Positions 16,196 to 25,990 are shown, counted from the stretch's first letter. The stretch: 64,000 nt of DNA from UBA8437 sp963933195 (GCA_963933195.1 CAWVUS010000001.1:11779-75778); one strand, 5' to 3'. Notes: generated from the letters alone by a model not told the origin. Numbers and translations are program-made.

Positions 16196-17380
16196 ATGTC
16201 CACACCGCATTCGATCAACAAGTCCGCCGCAGTTGACCTGGTGACAACGCTGATGGCAATTCCCGGCAAGAGTGGACAGGAGCGTGAGGTAGCCGAGGCG
16301 ATCACCAGCCGACTCCGCGATGCCGGAGTTCCGTCGGGTGCAATCCGGCACGACGCAGCCAACAGCCGCAGTCCGCTCGGCGGCGAAGTCGGCAACCTGA
16401 TTGTCAAGTTGCCCGGCACTGTTCGAGCTCCGCGTCGCCTGATGATGGCCCACATCGACACGGTCCCACTTTGCGTCGGCTGCCGACCGGTTCGTCGCGG
16501 TCCACTCATCGAATCGCGTGATGCGGACACCGCGCTGGGTGGCGATGATCGTGCCGGAGCCAGTGTTGTGCTCAACGCGGCACTCGAGATCCTGTCACGT
16601 GACCTGCCTCACCCACCGCTGACCCTGTTCTTCCCGGTCCAGGAAGAAGTCGGACTCTATGGAGCACGATATGTCAGCCTTTCACGACTCGGCAAGCCCC
16701 TGATGGGCTTCAACTGGGATGGAGGCGCCCCGGGACTGGCAGTTGTCGGAGCCACCGGTGATTACAGCATCGATGTGACGATCGAGGGTGTGGCCAGTCA
16801 TGCCGGAGGCCATCCCGAGGACGGTGTCAGTGCGATTGCCGTGGCGAGCCTGGCGATCGCCGACCTGACAGAAAACGGCTGGCACGGGCTGATTGAAAAA
16901 GGTCGAAACCGCGGAACCAGCAATGTGGGCATCATCAACGGCGGCGATGCCACCAACGTTGTCACACCCCGGTTGACACTCAGAGCCGAGGCTCGGAGTC
17001 ATGTCCCGGCATTCCGAAAACGGATCGTGGCCGAATTTGAGAAGGCGTTCCGACGCGCCGCCAAAAAGGTTCGCAACACGGCCAAGGCAACCGCCCGCAT
17101 TCAATTCGACCCGCAGCTGAAATACGAATCCTTTGTGCTCTCGGAAAAAGAACCCTGTGTGCAGACGGCATTGGCGGCCGTCGAGGCCGTTGGCCTTGAT
17201 CCCGGAGTGCGGATGTCCAACGGAGGCCTCGATGCCAACTGGATGGTCGCCCACGGCATTCCCACCGTCACGCTCGGCTGCGGCCAGCAGGACATACACA
17301 CCGTCAACGAATCGCTACATGTCGAGAGCTTCCTGCAGGCGTGCCAGATCGGACTGCAACTGGCGACCGGCACAGCTTGA
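16196..17380 (+). CDS. M20-family metallopeptidase (PepT-like)
   Basis: A 394-residue di-zinc peptidase. Metal and catalytic residues of the family are visible: MMAHIDTVP (His86, Asp88), LGGDDRAG (bridging Asp117 or Asp118), PVQEEVGLYG (Glu150/Glu151), DWDGG-like FNWDGG (about 172-177) and a late QDIHTVNESLH supplying the last histidine. The lid/dimerisation insertion begins at about ASHAGGHPEDGVSA. Closest in layout to tripeptide aminopeptidase PepT or related M20 dipeptidases; substrate uncertain. ATG 16196 has AGAGG eight bases upstream; the frame extends 20 codons upstream without a better start. Confidence 0.88.
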   Translation: MSTPHSINKSAAVDLVTTLMAIPGKSGQEREVAEAITSRLRDAGVPSGAIRHDAANSRSPLGGEVGNLIVKLPGTVRAPRRLMMAHIDTVPLCVGCRPVRRGPLIESRDADTALGGDDRAGASVVLNAALEILSRDLPHPPLTLFFPVQEEVGLYGARYVSLSRLGKPLMGFNWDGGAPGLAVVGATGDYSIDVTIEGVASHAGGHPEDGVSAIAVASLAIADLTENGWHGLIEKGRNRGTSNVGIINGGDATNVVTPRLTLRAEARSHVPAFRKRIVAEFEKAFRRAAKKVRNTAKATARIQFDPQLKYESFVLSEKEPCVQTALAAVEAVGLDPGVRMSNGGLDANWMVAHGIPTVTLGCGQQDIHTVNESLHVESFLQACQIGLQLATGTA

Positions 17381-17445
17381 ATCGGCCGGTCCATTCCGAT
17401 TCGGCACCGAAACTCCTACACTCCCCACGTCGCCTCGGGTTGCTA

Positions 17446-17474
17446 TTTTCGACCAGTACGGCCGAGGCTAGAAT
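17446..17474 (+). promoter_or_regulatory. Possible promoter of ispA-dxs
   Basis: A CTAGAAT -10 element (TAGAAT at 17469-17474), 48 bases before the ispA start. The -35 region 17 bases upstream is weak (TTTTCG). The same CTAGAAT occurs in four other spacers of this window. Confidence 0.35.
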
Positions 17475-17521
17475 GCTATCGGTCTCTCCTCCTCGCCCCT
17501 TCCTGGGAACAGACTGGTTCA

Positions 17522-18430
17522 GTGCCCGTTCAAGCAATGACCGCCGAAGAGACGCTTGCCCGTTTCGCCCCCCTGGTCGCAGCGGCCCTGGCCGATTCGT
17601 TGCCACGGGGAACCGACACCCCCGACACGCTCCGTGAAGCGATGCACTACAGCCTGATGGCCGGGGGCAAGCGGTTGAGGCCAACCCTGGTCCTGCTGGC
17701 AGCCGAGGCCTGTGGGGCCGCTCCCCAGGACGCTCTGCCGGCGGCCTGCGCCGTGGAAATGATTCACACCTACTCGCTGATCCACGATGACCTGCCGGCC
17801 ATGGACGACGATCTCCTCAGGCGAGGCCAACCGACATGTCACGTCGTCCACGGTGAGGCCCTGGCGATCCTTGCCGGTGATGCCCTGCTGACCAGGGCGT
17901 TCGAAATCCTCACCACCGACCTCCCTGACCCGGCCATCGCAGCCGAATGCTGTCGTGTCTTGGCCTCGGCCGCCGGCAGCGATGGCATGGTTGGTGGCCA
18001 GGTGGCAGACCTGGCCGTCACCGACGTGGACCCCGGATCCGACTCCAGTCCAATGGAAACACTCGCCGCAATCCATCACCGCAAGACCGGACGATTGCTG
18101 GCTGCCAGCCTGGAGCTGGGAGCTGTCATTGCCGGAGCTGCCGAAGATACTCGCCAACAGCTAGTCGACTACGGCCGGCAGATCGGCCTGGCCTTCCAAC
18201 TCACAGACGACCTGCTTGACGTTGTGGGTGATGCCCAGCAAATGGGCAAGCCGCCGGGACGAGATGCCGCGTTGGGCAAGTGGACCTACCCGGCACTGGC
18301 CGGGGTCCAGCAAAGTCGCGAACTGGCCCGGGACTGTGTCGAGTCCGCACAGGCAGCGATCCGACCACTGGGCGACGCGGGTGACCCGTTGCGAGTCCTG
18401 GCCGAGTTTGTCGTCGAGAGGGACCACTAG
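17522..18430 (+). CDS. ispA: Farnesyl/geranylgeranyl diphosphate synthase
   Basis: A 302-residue trans-prenyltransferase that condenses isopentenyl diphosphate with allylic diphosphates. The first Asp-rich motif is DDLPAMDDD (89-97) and the second DDLLD (229-233), with GGKRLRP (48-54) and HHRKTG (185-190) also as expected. The two bases between Asp89-Asp90 and Asp95 follow the DDx4D bacterial FPP-synthase type. Start GTG 17522; an ATG five codons later is the alternative. One base separates its stop from dxs, so the two are translationally close, an arrangement known from other bacteria. Confidence 0.93.
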   Translation: MPVQAMTAEETLARFAPLVAAALADSLPRGTDTPDTLREAMHYSLMAGGKRLRPTLVLLAAEACGAAPQDALPAACAVEMIHTYSLIHDDLPAMDDDLLRRGQPTCHVVHGEALAILAGDALLTRAFEILTTDLPDPAIAAECCRVLASAAGSDGMVGGQVADLAVTDVDPGSDSSPMETLAAIHHRKTGRLLAASLELGAVIAGAAEDTRQQLVDYGRQIGLAFQLTDDLLDVVGDAQQMGKPPGRDAALGKWTYPALAGVQQSRELARDCVESAQAAIRPLGDAGDPLRVLAEFVVERDH

Positions 18431-18431
18431 G

Positions 18432-20345
18432 ATGAGCCAACTCGAACTGCTGCCACAACTCGAATCGCCGACGCAGCTCAACGACTACACCGACGAACAA
18501 CTGCTGCAACTGGCCGGCGAAATCCGCGAGGTGCTCTGCACGGTCGTCTCGGACCGCACCGCTCACTTCGCCAGCAATCTTGGCGTCGTCGAACTGGCAA
18601 TCGCCCTGCACCTGGTTTTTGACTTCGAACGTGACCGACTGATCTGGGACACCGGACACCAGGTGTATCCACACAAGCTGCTCACCGGCCGTTACGCCGA
18701 ATTCCACACGATGCGGCAACAGGGTGGCTTGATGGGGTACCCCAACCCCCAGGAAAGTGACTTCGACCTGTTCATGACCGGCCATGCGGGAGCCAGTGTT
18801 TCCAGCGTCCTGGGACTCAAGGCCGGGGACGACTTGCTCGGCGATGATGACCGCAAGGCCGTCGCGGTGATCGGCGACGGGGCCCTGCCCTCGGGAATCG
18901 TCTTCGAGGCCTTCAACAACGCCTCGGGCCTGAACAAGGACCTGCTGGTCATCCTCAACGACAACGAGATGGGCATCTGTCCGCGAGTCGGTGGGCTGGC
19001 TTCCACGCTCGACAAGGCACGCACCGCACCGTTCTACGACGGGCTGAAACGTGACGTGCAGGCGTTTCTCAACAAGGTGCCCGTCGTCGGACAACCGGTC
19101 GAAAACGTTCTTGGTGGAATCAAGGACGCCGTCAAGGGGTTCCTCCACGGTGGAATGCTCTTCGAAGAACTCGGCTTCCGTTACATCGGTCCCGTGGACG
19201 GACACGACTTGTTTGCACTGCGACGCTACCTCGACATGGTCAAGAACGTCCGGGGGCCGGTGCTGCTGCACGTCTTCACCGAAAAGGGCCACGGATTCCA
19301 GCCCGCCACACAGGACCCGGTCAAGTTCCACACCCCGGCCCCCTTTCAGCGTTCCGATGACAACGAGGTGATCTCGATCCCAGCGGGATCAGCACCGGCC
19401 TACACCAACATCGTCAGCGAGACCATCTACCGTGAGATGGAAGCGGACCCGACGGTGGTCGTGTTGACCGCCGCGATGTGTGCCGGGAACAAGCTGGATC
19501 ACGTTCGCGAAGATTTTCCGGACCGGTTCTTCGACACGGGAATCTGCGAGAGTCACGCGGTGGCCTTCGCGGCGGGAATGGCCAAGGCCGGCCTGAAACC
19601 GATCGTCGCCATCTACAGCACTTTCTTGCAACGCAGCTTCGACCAGATCTTCCAGGAAGTCACCCTGCAGGGACTCCCGGTGACCTTCTGCCTGGATCGA
19701 TCAGGATTGTGTGGCCCCGATGGCCCCACTCACCACGGTGTCTTTGACCACTCTTACCTGCGACCATTCCCCGGGCTGACCGTGATGGCTCCGGGAGACT
19801 CTCACGACATCGCTCCCATGCTCGCCTTCGCACTGGAACACGACGGCCCGGTTGCCATCCGGTACCCCAAGACGACGATCGAGACGGTCGAACGCCCACT
19901 GCAACCGGTCACACTCGGAAAGAGCGAGGTCATCCGGCAAGGCCGTGACGGCACCTTTCTGGCCAGCGGCACGCTGCTGGCCACCTGCATCGCCGCAGCT
20001 GACCAACTCGATCAAGAACACGGAATGGACGTGGGGGTCGTCAATGCCCGCTTCATCAAGCCACTGGACACGGGCCTGATCGAGCAGATTTTCTCCGACG
20101 ACAGTGGCTTCGTGATCACCGTCGAGGAAAATGTGCTGACTGGTGGATTCGGAGCGGCTGTCCTCGAGGCAGCCGCCGACATCGGGCTCGACACTCGCCG
20201 ACTCCACCGGTGCGGCCTACCCGATGCATTTGTTGAACTTGGAGACCGCAACGACTTGCTGGCCTCACACGGACTGGACATCGATGGCCTGATCCAGGCC
20301 GCCCGCACAACCGCCTCGACACCAGCATCGGCCATCGACGACTAA
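18432..20345 (+). CDS. dxs: 1-deoxy-D-xylulose-5-phosphate synthase
   Basis: A 637-residue thiamine-diphosphate enzyme making DXP from pyruvate and glyceraldehyde-3-phosphate, first step of the MEP isoprenoid pathway. Visible: WDTGHQVYPHKLLTGR, a GHAGAS motif where many enzymes have GHSSTS, the ThDP-binding GDGALPSG...ILNDNEM, the catalytic region of the pyrimidine domain with GICESHAVAFAAGMA, and a transketolase C-domain (VGVVNARFIKPLDTG, VTVEENVLTGGFGAAV). The ATG at 18432 begins one base after the ispA stop. The GHAGAS and CPRVGGL variants appear typical of planctomycete-type enzymes, from memory. Confidence 0.95.
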   Translation: MSQLELLPQLESPTQLNDYTDEQLLQLAGEIREVLCTVVSDRTAHFASNLGVVELAIALHLVFDFERDRLIWDTGHQVYPHKLLTGRYAEFHTMRQQGGLMGYPNPQESDFDLFMTGHAGASVSSVLGLKAGDDLLGDDDRKAVAVIGDGALPSGIVFEAFNNASGLNKDLLVILNDNEMGICPRVGGLASTLDKARTAPFYDGLKRDVQAFLNKVPVVGQPVENVLGGIKDAVKGFLHGGMLFEELGFRYIGPVDGHDLFALRRYLDMVKNVRGPVLLHVFTEKGHGFQPATQDPVKFHTPAPFQRSDDNEVISIPAGSAPAYTNIVSETIYREMEADPTVVVLTAAMCAGNKLDHVREDFPDRFFDTGICESHAVAFAAGMAKAGLKPIVAIYSTFLQRSFDQIFQEVTLQGLPVTFCLDRSGLCGPDGPTHHGVFDHSYLRPFPGLTVMAPGDSHDIAPMLAFALEHDGPVAIRYPKTTIETVERPLQPVTLGKSEVIRQGRDGTFLASGTLLATCIAAADQLDQEHGMDVGVVNARFIKPLDTGLIEQIFSDDSGFVITVEENVLTGGFGAAVLEAAADIGLDTRRLHRCGLPDAFVELGDRNDLLASHGLDIDGLIQAARTTASTPASAIDD

Positions 20346-20391
20346 GACACACCCCGTGGTTGCACCAGTACGATCCAGGGAGGGATCGAAG

Positions 20392-21813
20392 ATGCCACGC
20401 CTGAGAACCAAGTCTCTTCCGGCCACCCAGGCCACCGTCCTCGCAACGGTACTCCTGGGACTCGTCGCCCCGATTCCTGCACAGGTTCCTGCACAGGACA
20501 CCGGGCAAGCCGCCACCAATACCGGAAAACCAACGATCCGCTTGGTCGAGGACCCCCGGGCCGACCGTTTGCTCGACGTGACCGCGAGACTCAATGTTCG
20601 AGGCCGCGTGCTGGCGCCAGTCGGAGTTGATCGTGTCGTGCCGCTACCGCTGCAGGCCACCGCCCGGCTCTCCTGGCAATCCCGCCGTCTGAACCCGGTG
20701 GGCGAATTCCATGGTTCGCTGCGAGCAGTGAGACAATTCGTGTCCGCGGACTCGGCTGTGAGTGTCGACAGAAGAACCACCGAGTCGTCGCTGAGTGCTC
20801 CCCGGCGGACAATCGTGACCGAGGGCACCCCGTCAGGACTTCGACACTATTCGCTCAATGGCCCCCTGACTGGCGACGAAGTCGAATTGCTGGCACTTCC
20901 AGCCGACCCGCTCGCATTGATCGGCATTCTGCCACTGGGGCAAGTGCCCCACGACCACACCTGGACCCCCGGCAGTTGGACTCTCCCACTGGTCACCGGC
21001 CTCGATGCGGTCACCCGTGGTACGCTCAAGGGGCGATTGGCCAGGGTGACCGACACGACCGCCGAAGCAATCGTGGAAGGCACTGCGGATGGAGCCGCCG
21101 GGGGAGCCCCCTCGAAAGTCACGTTTCACGGAACGCTGGTCTTTGACCACCGACGTGGGTTCCTCAAACAGGCCCGGATCACGATCGAAGAACATCGCCA
21201 GGCCGGCCCGGTCAGTCCCGGCCTGGAAGTTGTCGCGGAGGTCACGATTGACCGTCAACCGGCCTCCGACAGCGTCAAGCTGTTACCGAGTGTCGTGAAG
21301 AAATGTCCGAGGAAACCGCTGGCCACCCAACTGCAATTGTCACTCGAGACTCCCGGTCACGGTCGTCTGCTGCACGATCGGAATTGGCACATCTTCCACC
21401 AGACACCCGAGGTCGCAATCCTGAGACGACTCGAAAATGGCCGACTCGTGGCACAGTGCAACCTCTCCAAGGCGCCCAGCGTCGTGGCCGGAAAAATGAC
21501 CGGCCGCGAGGAGTTTCTGCGAGATGTCAAGGGGGCACTGGGCCCCCGGTTCCGTGAACTCGTCTCGGTCGAACCGTTGCGGCCCGGTGACTCTGGCCCC
21601 AAACGACGCGGTTGGCGAATCACAGCCACCGGAATCGACCACGGCCTCCCGATGCACTGGTTCTATTACCTGTGCACACATTCCTCGGGGCGTCAACTTT
21701 CTCTTGTCTTCGCGGTCGAGAGCCAACAACTCAAGACCTGGCGACAACGAGATCGTGACATCGTCTCGAAACTGGAAATCCAGTCACAAGTCCCCCGCGC
21801 GGCCGCCCGTTGA
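20392..21813 (+). CDS. Secreted protein of unknown function
   Basis: A 473-residue protein with a good ribosome site (AGGGAGG eight bases before ATG 20392) and a signal peptide ending around VAPIPAQVPAQ (residues about 30-40). The mature part is beta-rich with no cysteine cluster, membrane segment or recognised catalytic motif: early KPTIRLVEDPRADRLLDV, a central stretch typical of a lipoprotein-like beta barrel (LPLGQVPHDHTWTPGSW), and a C-terminal 150 residues (HIFHQTPEVAILRRLENGRL onward) that resemble the small alpha-beta domain often seen at the end of planctomycete exported proteins. I do not recognise the family. It lies 46 bases after dxs. Confidence 0.7.
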   Translation: MPRLRTKSLPATQATVLATVLLGLVAPIPAQVPAQDTGQAATNTGKPTIRLVEDPRADRLLDVTARLNVRGRVLAPVGVDRVVPLPLQATARLSWQSRRLNPVGEFHGSLRAVRQFVSADSAVSVDRRTTESSLSAPRRTIVTEGTPSGLRHYSLNGPLTGDEVELLALPADPLALIGILPLGQVPHDHTWTPGSWTLPLVTGLDAVTRGTLKGRLARVTDTTAEAIVEGTADGAAGGAPSKVTFHGTLVFDHRRGFLKQARITIEEHRQAGPVSPGLEVVAEVTIDRQPASDSVKLLPSVVKKCPRKPLATQLQLSLETPGHGRLLHDRNWHIFHQTPEVAILRRLENGRLVAQCNLSKAPSVVAGKMTGREEFLRDVKGALGPRFRELVSVEPLRPGDSGPKRRGWRITATGIDHGLPMHWFYYLCTHSSGRQLSLVFAVESQQLKTWRQRDRDIVSKLEIQSQVPRAAAR

Positions 21814-21940
21814 ATTGTCTCGAGCCATCGTGCGGAGTCGGAACGCCCGCCTTGTTCGGTTGATTGGGATGCGATACCATCCGCGAGGAGAACGTGGCTC
21901 GGCGGGCGAATCTGTCCCGTTGCTGTCCCGACTCCGGCGC

Positions 21941-21957
21941 CACCCGCCTGGCGGGTG
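21941..21957. promoter_or_regulatory. Perfect 8+1+8 inverted repeat before the tail-specific protease
   Basis: CACCCGCC, one T, GGCGGGTG. As RNA it folds into a short GC stem; as DNA it is a near-perfect operator-like palindrome. It lies 41 bases before the prc start and 127 bases after the previous stop, with no T-run, so a regulatory role is as likely as termination. Confidence 0.4.
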
Positions 21958-21998
21958 ACCGCTTGTAATTCTCGCACCTGAAACGACTGGAAAACGGG

Positions 21999-24041
21999 AT
22001 GTTCAAGTCAACCTGGCGAGTGGCCTCGATGTGTTTCCTGGGCCTGTTGTTGCTGGCCGGTGGGACGATCTGTGCCCAGCAGTTCGAACAGAATCCCGAT
22101 GACCAAAAGGCTGCCCAGATGGTGTGCCAGTTGGTCCACCGATTTCACATCAGCCAAAAGAAAATCGACGACAGTATCTCCAAGAAGACCCTTGAACGTT
22201 ACATCGACTCGGTCGATCCGTTGAAGCTGTACTTCATCAAGAGCGACATCGAGGCTTTCAAAAAGCTCGAGACAAAACTCGACGATCAACTGGTGCAGGG
22301 TGACGTCAAGTTCGCCTACCTGGTTCACCAGGCCTATCTGGAACGAGTTCGGCGACAGGTCAAGATCGCGCAGGATTACATCCAGGTCGAACACGATTTC
22401 ACCACCGATGAATCCCGCATCGCCAATCCCGATCACCTCGAGTGGTGCACATCAGGACAACAACTCAACGAGCGATGGCGGAAACGGATCAAGGCCGAAC
22501 TCCTCGCCAAAAAACTCGATGACACCAAGTTGCCAGAGGCTCGCAAGCAACTCGTCAAGCGATACACAAACATCAAGCGGTTCGCCGAGCAGACCGATCG
22601 ATCCGAGGTGTTGCAGCGATACCTTTCGGCGATGACCCACAGTTTCGATCCACACTCAAGCTACATGTCGCCCCAGACCCGAGAAGATTTCGACATCAGC
22701 ATGAGATTGAGGCTCCAGGGTATTGGAGCGGCGCTGAGCAGCGAGGATGGCTTCACGGTCGTGAGACAAATCGTCCCGGGTGGTGCCGCCGACAAGGACG
22801 GTCGCCTGGAATTGGGTGACAAGATCATCGGAGTCGGCCAACAGGAAGGCGACATCGAGGACATTGTCGAAATGAAACTCAGCCGTGTCGTTCGACTGAT
22901 CCGCGGTAAGAAAGACACCAAGGTGCGACTGCGGGTCAAAACAGCCAAGACGAGCGAGACCAAGATTTACGTATTGACCCGCCAGGTTATCGAGTTGAAG
23001 CAGTCCCAGGTCACTTCAACGGTCATCGACGCCAGCACACGAATCAAGGGGACCACTGGCCGGATCGGTGTGATCAACATGCCCTCGTTCTATCGCGACT
23101 TCGAAGCAGAACGTCGCGGAGTGGCTGACTTTCGTAGTGCCGCTCGAGATGTCCGCAAGGCACTCGACAAGTTCAATGACGACGGCAAGGTCGACGCGGT
23201 GATCATCGATCTCCGAACCAATGGCGGTGGTGCACTGAAAGACTCCGTCGAAATCTCGGGCCTTTTTATCGAGGACGGACCAGTCGTTCGGGTCAAGGAA
23301 CTCGACGGCACCATCACACCCCACATCGACCCCGATTCTGGCATCGCATGGAAAGGCCCCCTGGTCGTGATGACCAGCCGCATGTCGGCATCGGCTTCGG
23401 AAATTTTCGCCGGAGCCATCACCGACTACCGTCGTGGACTGCTCGTCGGAGACCAGACCACGCATGGCAAGGGCACCGTTCAGAACGTGATGGCCGTGCG
23501 GACTTCCTCGCCGTTGAATTTCTTCGACCGCAAGCCGCCCGGGGCCCTGAAATTGACCATCCAGCAGTTTTACCGGGTCAACGGCGACAGCAGCCAGGAG
23601 CGAGGAATTCCATCAGACATCGTTCTGCCCTCGGTCATCAATCACATGGATATCGGGGAAAATGCCCTGGACAACCACCTGCCCTTCGACAAGATCCCGG
23701 CAGCCAACTACGACGCCGTGTCATTGGTGAACCCAAAGATTGTCTCGGCCCTGGCTCTATCGAGTAAGAAGCGAACCGACGCTGACGCCGAATTCACCAA
23801 GGACCGCACGGCGATCAAAAAGTTCCTGGAACGCAAAAAACGCAAGACCGTCTCGCTCAACGAGTCGGTGGTCCGGAAGGAAATTGCAGAGAACAAGCAA
23901 GACGACAAGGCGGACAAGGACGACAAAAATCAGCCCAAGAATCCGCCAGTCTTCCGAGACGACCATTACAACAACGAGGTTCTGCAGATCACGCTGGACT
24001 ATATCCAGCAACTCAAGCAGGCCAAACTTGTCCGCAAATAA
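21999..24041 (+). CDS. prc: Carboxy-terminal processing protease (tail-specific, S41)
   Basis: A 680-residue exported protease. A signal peptide or anchor occupies residues about 8-27. The helical N-domain (about 35-235) matches Prc/Tsp, followed by a PDZ domain (about 236-330; GAALSSEDGFTVVRQIVPGG, LGDKIIGVGQ) and the S41 catalytic domain: IDLRTNGGG, the nucleophile within SASASE (463-468) and the lysine in THGKGTVQ (Lys491). The charged C-terminal tail is Lys/Asp rich (KQDDKADKDDKNQPK). It degrades or trims periplasmic proteins with non-polar C-termini. Long form like E. coli Prc, not the short CtpA type. Confidence 0.93.
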   Translation: MFKSTWRVASMCFLGLLLLAGGTICAQQFEQNPDDQKAAQMVCQLVHRFHISQKKIDDSISKKTLERYIDSVDPLKLYFIKSDIEAFKKLETKLDDQLVQGDVKFAYLVHQAYLERVRRQVKIAQDYIQVEHDFTTDESRIANPDHLEWCTSGQQLNERWRKRIKAELLAKKLDDTKLPEARKQLVKRYTNIKRFAEQTDRSEVLQRYLSAMTHSFDPHSSYMSPQTREDFDISMRLRLQGIGAALSSEDGFTVVRQIVPGGAADKDGRLELGDKIIGVGQQEGDIEDIVEMKLSRVVRLIRGKKDTKVRLRVKTAKTSETKIYVLTRQVIELKQSQVTSTVIDASTRIKGTTGRIGVINMPSFYRDFEAERRGVADFRSAARDVRKALDKFNDDGKVDAVIIDLRTNGGGALKDSVEISGLFIEDGPVVRVKELDGTITPHIDPDSGIAWKGPLVVMTSRMSASASEIFAGAITDYRRGLLVGDQTTHGKGTVQNVMAVRTSSPLNFFDRKPPGALKLTIQQFYRVNGDSSQERGIPSDIVLPSVINHMDIGENALDNHLPFDKIPAANYDAVSLVNPKIVSALALSSKKRTDADAEFTKDRTAIKKFLERKKRKTVSLNESVVRKEIAENKQDDKADKDDKNQPKNPPVFRDDHYNNEVLQITLDYIQQLKQAKLVRK

Positions 24042-24078
24042 TTAGCTGGACCAACACGTAGCCCCTCGCGCACACGGC

Positions 24079-25074
24079 ATGCCCGCGATCGACGTCCGCA
24101 ATCTGTCGAAGATCTACAGGGTCTTCCGAAAACGCGAAGGGCTCCTCGCCTCTATCCGCGGACTGTTTCATCGTGAATACGAGGCCATCCACGCGGTGGA
24201 CGGGATCGACTTCACGGTGGAACGAGGCGAGATGGTCGCCTTCCTGGGGCCCAACGGGGCCGGCAAGACCACCACTCTGAAGCTGCTCAGTGGTCTCATC
24301 TTTCCCACCGGTGGCGAGGCGAGCGTCCTCGGCCACGTGCCCTGGAAACGCGAAAACGCCTACCGCCGACGGTTCTCGCTCGTGATGGGACAGAAGAACC
24401 AACTCTGGTGGGACCTGCCCGCCCAGGAATCATTCCGGTTGCACAAGGAGATCTACCGGATTGAAACCGAAGAGTTCGATCGCAGGATCGATGAATTGAC
24501 CGATTTGCTCGAAGTCCGTGACCTGGTCGGACAGCCCGTCCGGGAACTGTCCCTGGGTGAACGGATGCGGATGGAACTGATCGCAGCGCTGCTCCACAGC
24601 CCCGATCTGTTGTTGCTGGACGAACCCACGATAGGACTTGATGTCATCTCGCAACGCAAAGTGCAGCAGTTCCTCAAGTACTACCAGAAAGAACGCCAGA
24701 TCACCGTACTGTTGACCAGCCACTACATGAAGGATGTCGAGGCGCTGTGCCAACGGGCGATCATCATCAACCAGGGACAGATCAAGCATGATGGACCGCT
24801 CGAAGAGATCGTCGACCGTTTCAGCCAGCACAAGGTGATCGAGGTCCAATTCGCCGGAACCGAGCTTCCCGAGGATCTCGAGAACTTTGGCGAAGTCTTC
24901 GAACGACAACCACCGCGTGCCAAATTGCGTATTCCACGTTCCGACGTCCCCAAGACGCTCACGACACTTCTGGGCAGATTTACAATCGAAGACATCAGTG
25001 TCGAAGACCGGCCCCTGGAAGAAGCCATGGCCGAACTCTTCACTGACTCGGCAGCCCCCCCTGCCTCCTCCTGA
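24079..25074 (+). CDS. ABC-2-type exporter ATPase
   Basis: A 331-residue ATP-binding subunit. Walker A is GPNGAGKTT (about 57-65), the signature is LSLGERMRMEL and Walker B LLLLDEPTIGLD, followed by LLTSHYMKDVEAL with the switch histidine. The C-terminal 75 residues form the extra domain typical of NatA/COG4586-like exporters. It is 37 bases after prc and 32 bases before the permease; together they form an exporter whose substrate is not evident. Confidence 0.92.
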   Translation: MPAIDVRNLSKIYRVFRKREGLLASIRGLFHREYEAIHAVDGIDFTVERGEMVAFLGPNGAGKTTTLKLLSGLIFPTGGEASVLGHVPWKRENAYRRRFSLVMGQKNQLWWDLPAQESFRLHKEIYRIETEEFDRRIDELTDLLEVRDLVGQPVRELSLGERMRMELIAALLHSPDLLLLDEPTIGLDVISQRKVQQFLKYYQKERQITVLLTSHYMKDVEALCQRAIIINQGQIKHDGPLEEIVDRFSQHKVIEVQFAGTELPEDLENFGEVFERQPPRAKLRIPRSDVPKTLTTLLGRFTIEDISVEDRPLEEAMAELFTDSAAPPASS

Positions 25075-25106
25075 TCAACACTCCCCTCCTCGCAGCGCAC
25101 ACCACC

Positions 25107-25949
25107 ATGCTGGCCCAAGCCAGAACCAACTGGGTGATTCTCAAGACGTGCCTCGAAGAGAGGTTCGTCTACCGCGCCGACTTTGCGTTCGCGACGCTTG
25201 TGAGATTTCTGCCGATCGTCACCCAGATCTTCCTCTGGGGGGCCATTTACTCGGGGGCCTCGACCGGAGACAACCCGGACAAGGCAACCACGCTCAACAG
25301 CTACACCTACCACCAGATGATCGCCTACTACCTGCTGGTCATGCTCGCGCGGGCGTTCTCGAGCATGCCAGGACTCGCCAGCGGAATCGCCCGCGATGTC
25401 CGGGATGGCACCGTCAAGAAGTACCTCACCCAACCCATCGACATGCTCGGGTACCTCTTCTGGCACCGGATCGCGCACAAGCTGGTCTACTACGTCATCG
25501 CCACCGGACCTTTTGCCCTCGTCTTCTACCTCTGCCGGGACTACTTCCCGCTCAGCCTCGATGCCGCCACCGTGCTAGCGCTGGTCCTGTCATTGATGAT
25601 GGGCTTCCTGATCGGCTTCCTGATCGAAAGCCTGATCGGGTTGATCTCATTCTGGTTCCTGGAAGTCAGTTCACTGCTGTTCATCTTCAACATGCTCAAC
25701 TACTTTCTGTCCGGCCACATGATCCCACTCGACTGGCTTGGCAACGTGGGACACTGGGTCGAATTCCTGCCGTTCCGGTTCCTGGCCTATGTGCCGGCAG
25801 CAATCGCGCTGGGCAAGCCGGGATACGTGCTGGGAGGAGGACTCGAACGGATGTTACTGATCGAGATGACCTGGATAGTCGGCCTGCTGGTCCTGAACCG
25901 GATCACGTTCGCGCGTGGAGTTCGTCGTTACGGTGCGTTTGGTGGCTAA
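25107..25949 (+). CDS. ABC-2-type exporter permease
   Basis: A 280-residue integral membrane protein with about six membrane segments (for instance LALVLSLMMGFLIGFLIESL and SSLLFIFNMLNYFLSGH). The GTVKKYLTQPIDMLGY motif between the second and third segments is typical of COG4587-type permeases paired with COG4586-type ATPases. Members of this group usually have two different permeases; only one is present here, so the second must be elsewhere or the transporter is a homodimer. It follows the ATPase by 32 bases. Confidence 0.88.
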   Translation: MLAQARTNWVILKTCLEERFVYRADFAFATLVRFLPIVTQIFLWGAIYSGASTGDNPDKATTLNSYTYHQMIAYYLLVMLARAFSSMPGLASGIARDVRDGTVKKYLTQPIDMLGYLFWHRIAHKLVYYVIATGPFALVFYLCRDYFPLSLDAATVLALVLSLMMGFLIGFLIESLIGLISFWFLEVSSLLFIFNMLNYFLSGHMIPLDWLGNVGHWVEFLPFRFLAYVPAAIALGKPGYVLGGGLERMLLIEMTWIVGLLVLNRITFARGVRRYGAFGG

Positions 25950-25990
25950 GCCCCATTTTGACACAACTAGTCAATCGGCCCGGCAACGCC

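Noticed and set aside
18201..19331. A 376-codon minus-strand open frame opposite dxs
   Set aside because: Shadow of dxs; no recognisable motif.
25958..25974. TTGAC-acaacta-GTCAA inverted repeat after the ABC permease
   Set aside because: Only five pairs, no T-run for termination, and the TTGACA it contains is 27 bases from the nearest -10, so neither terminator nor promoter is supported.
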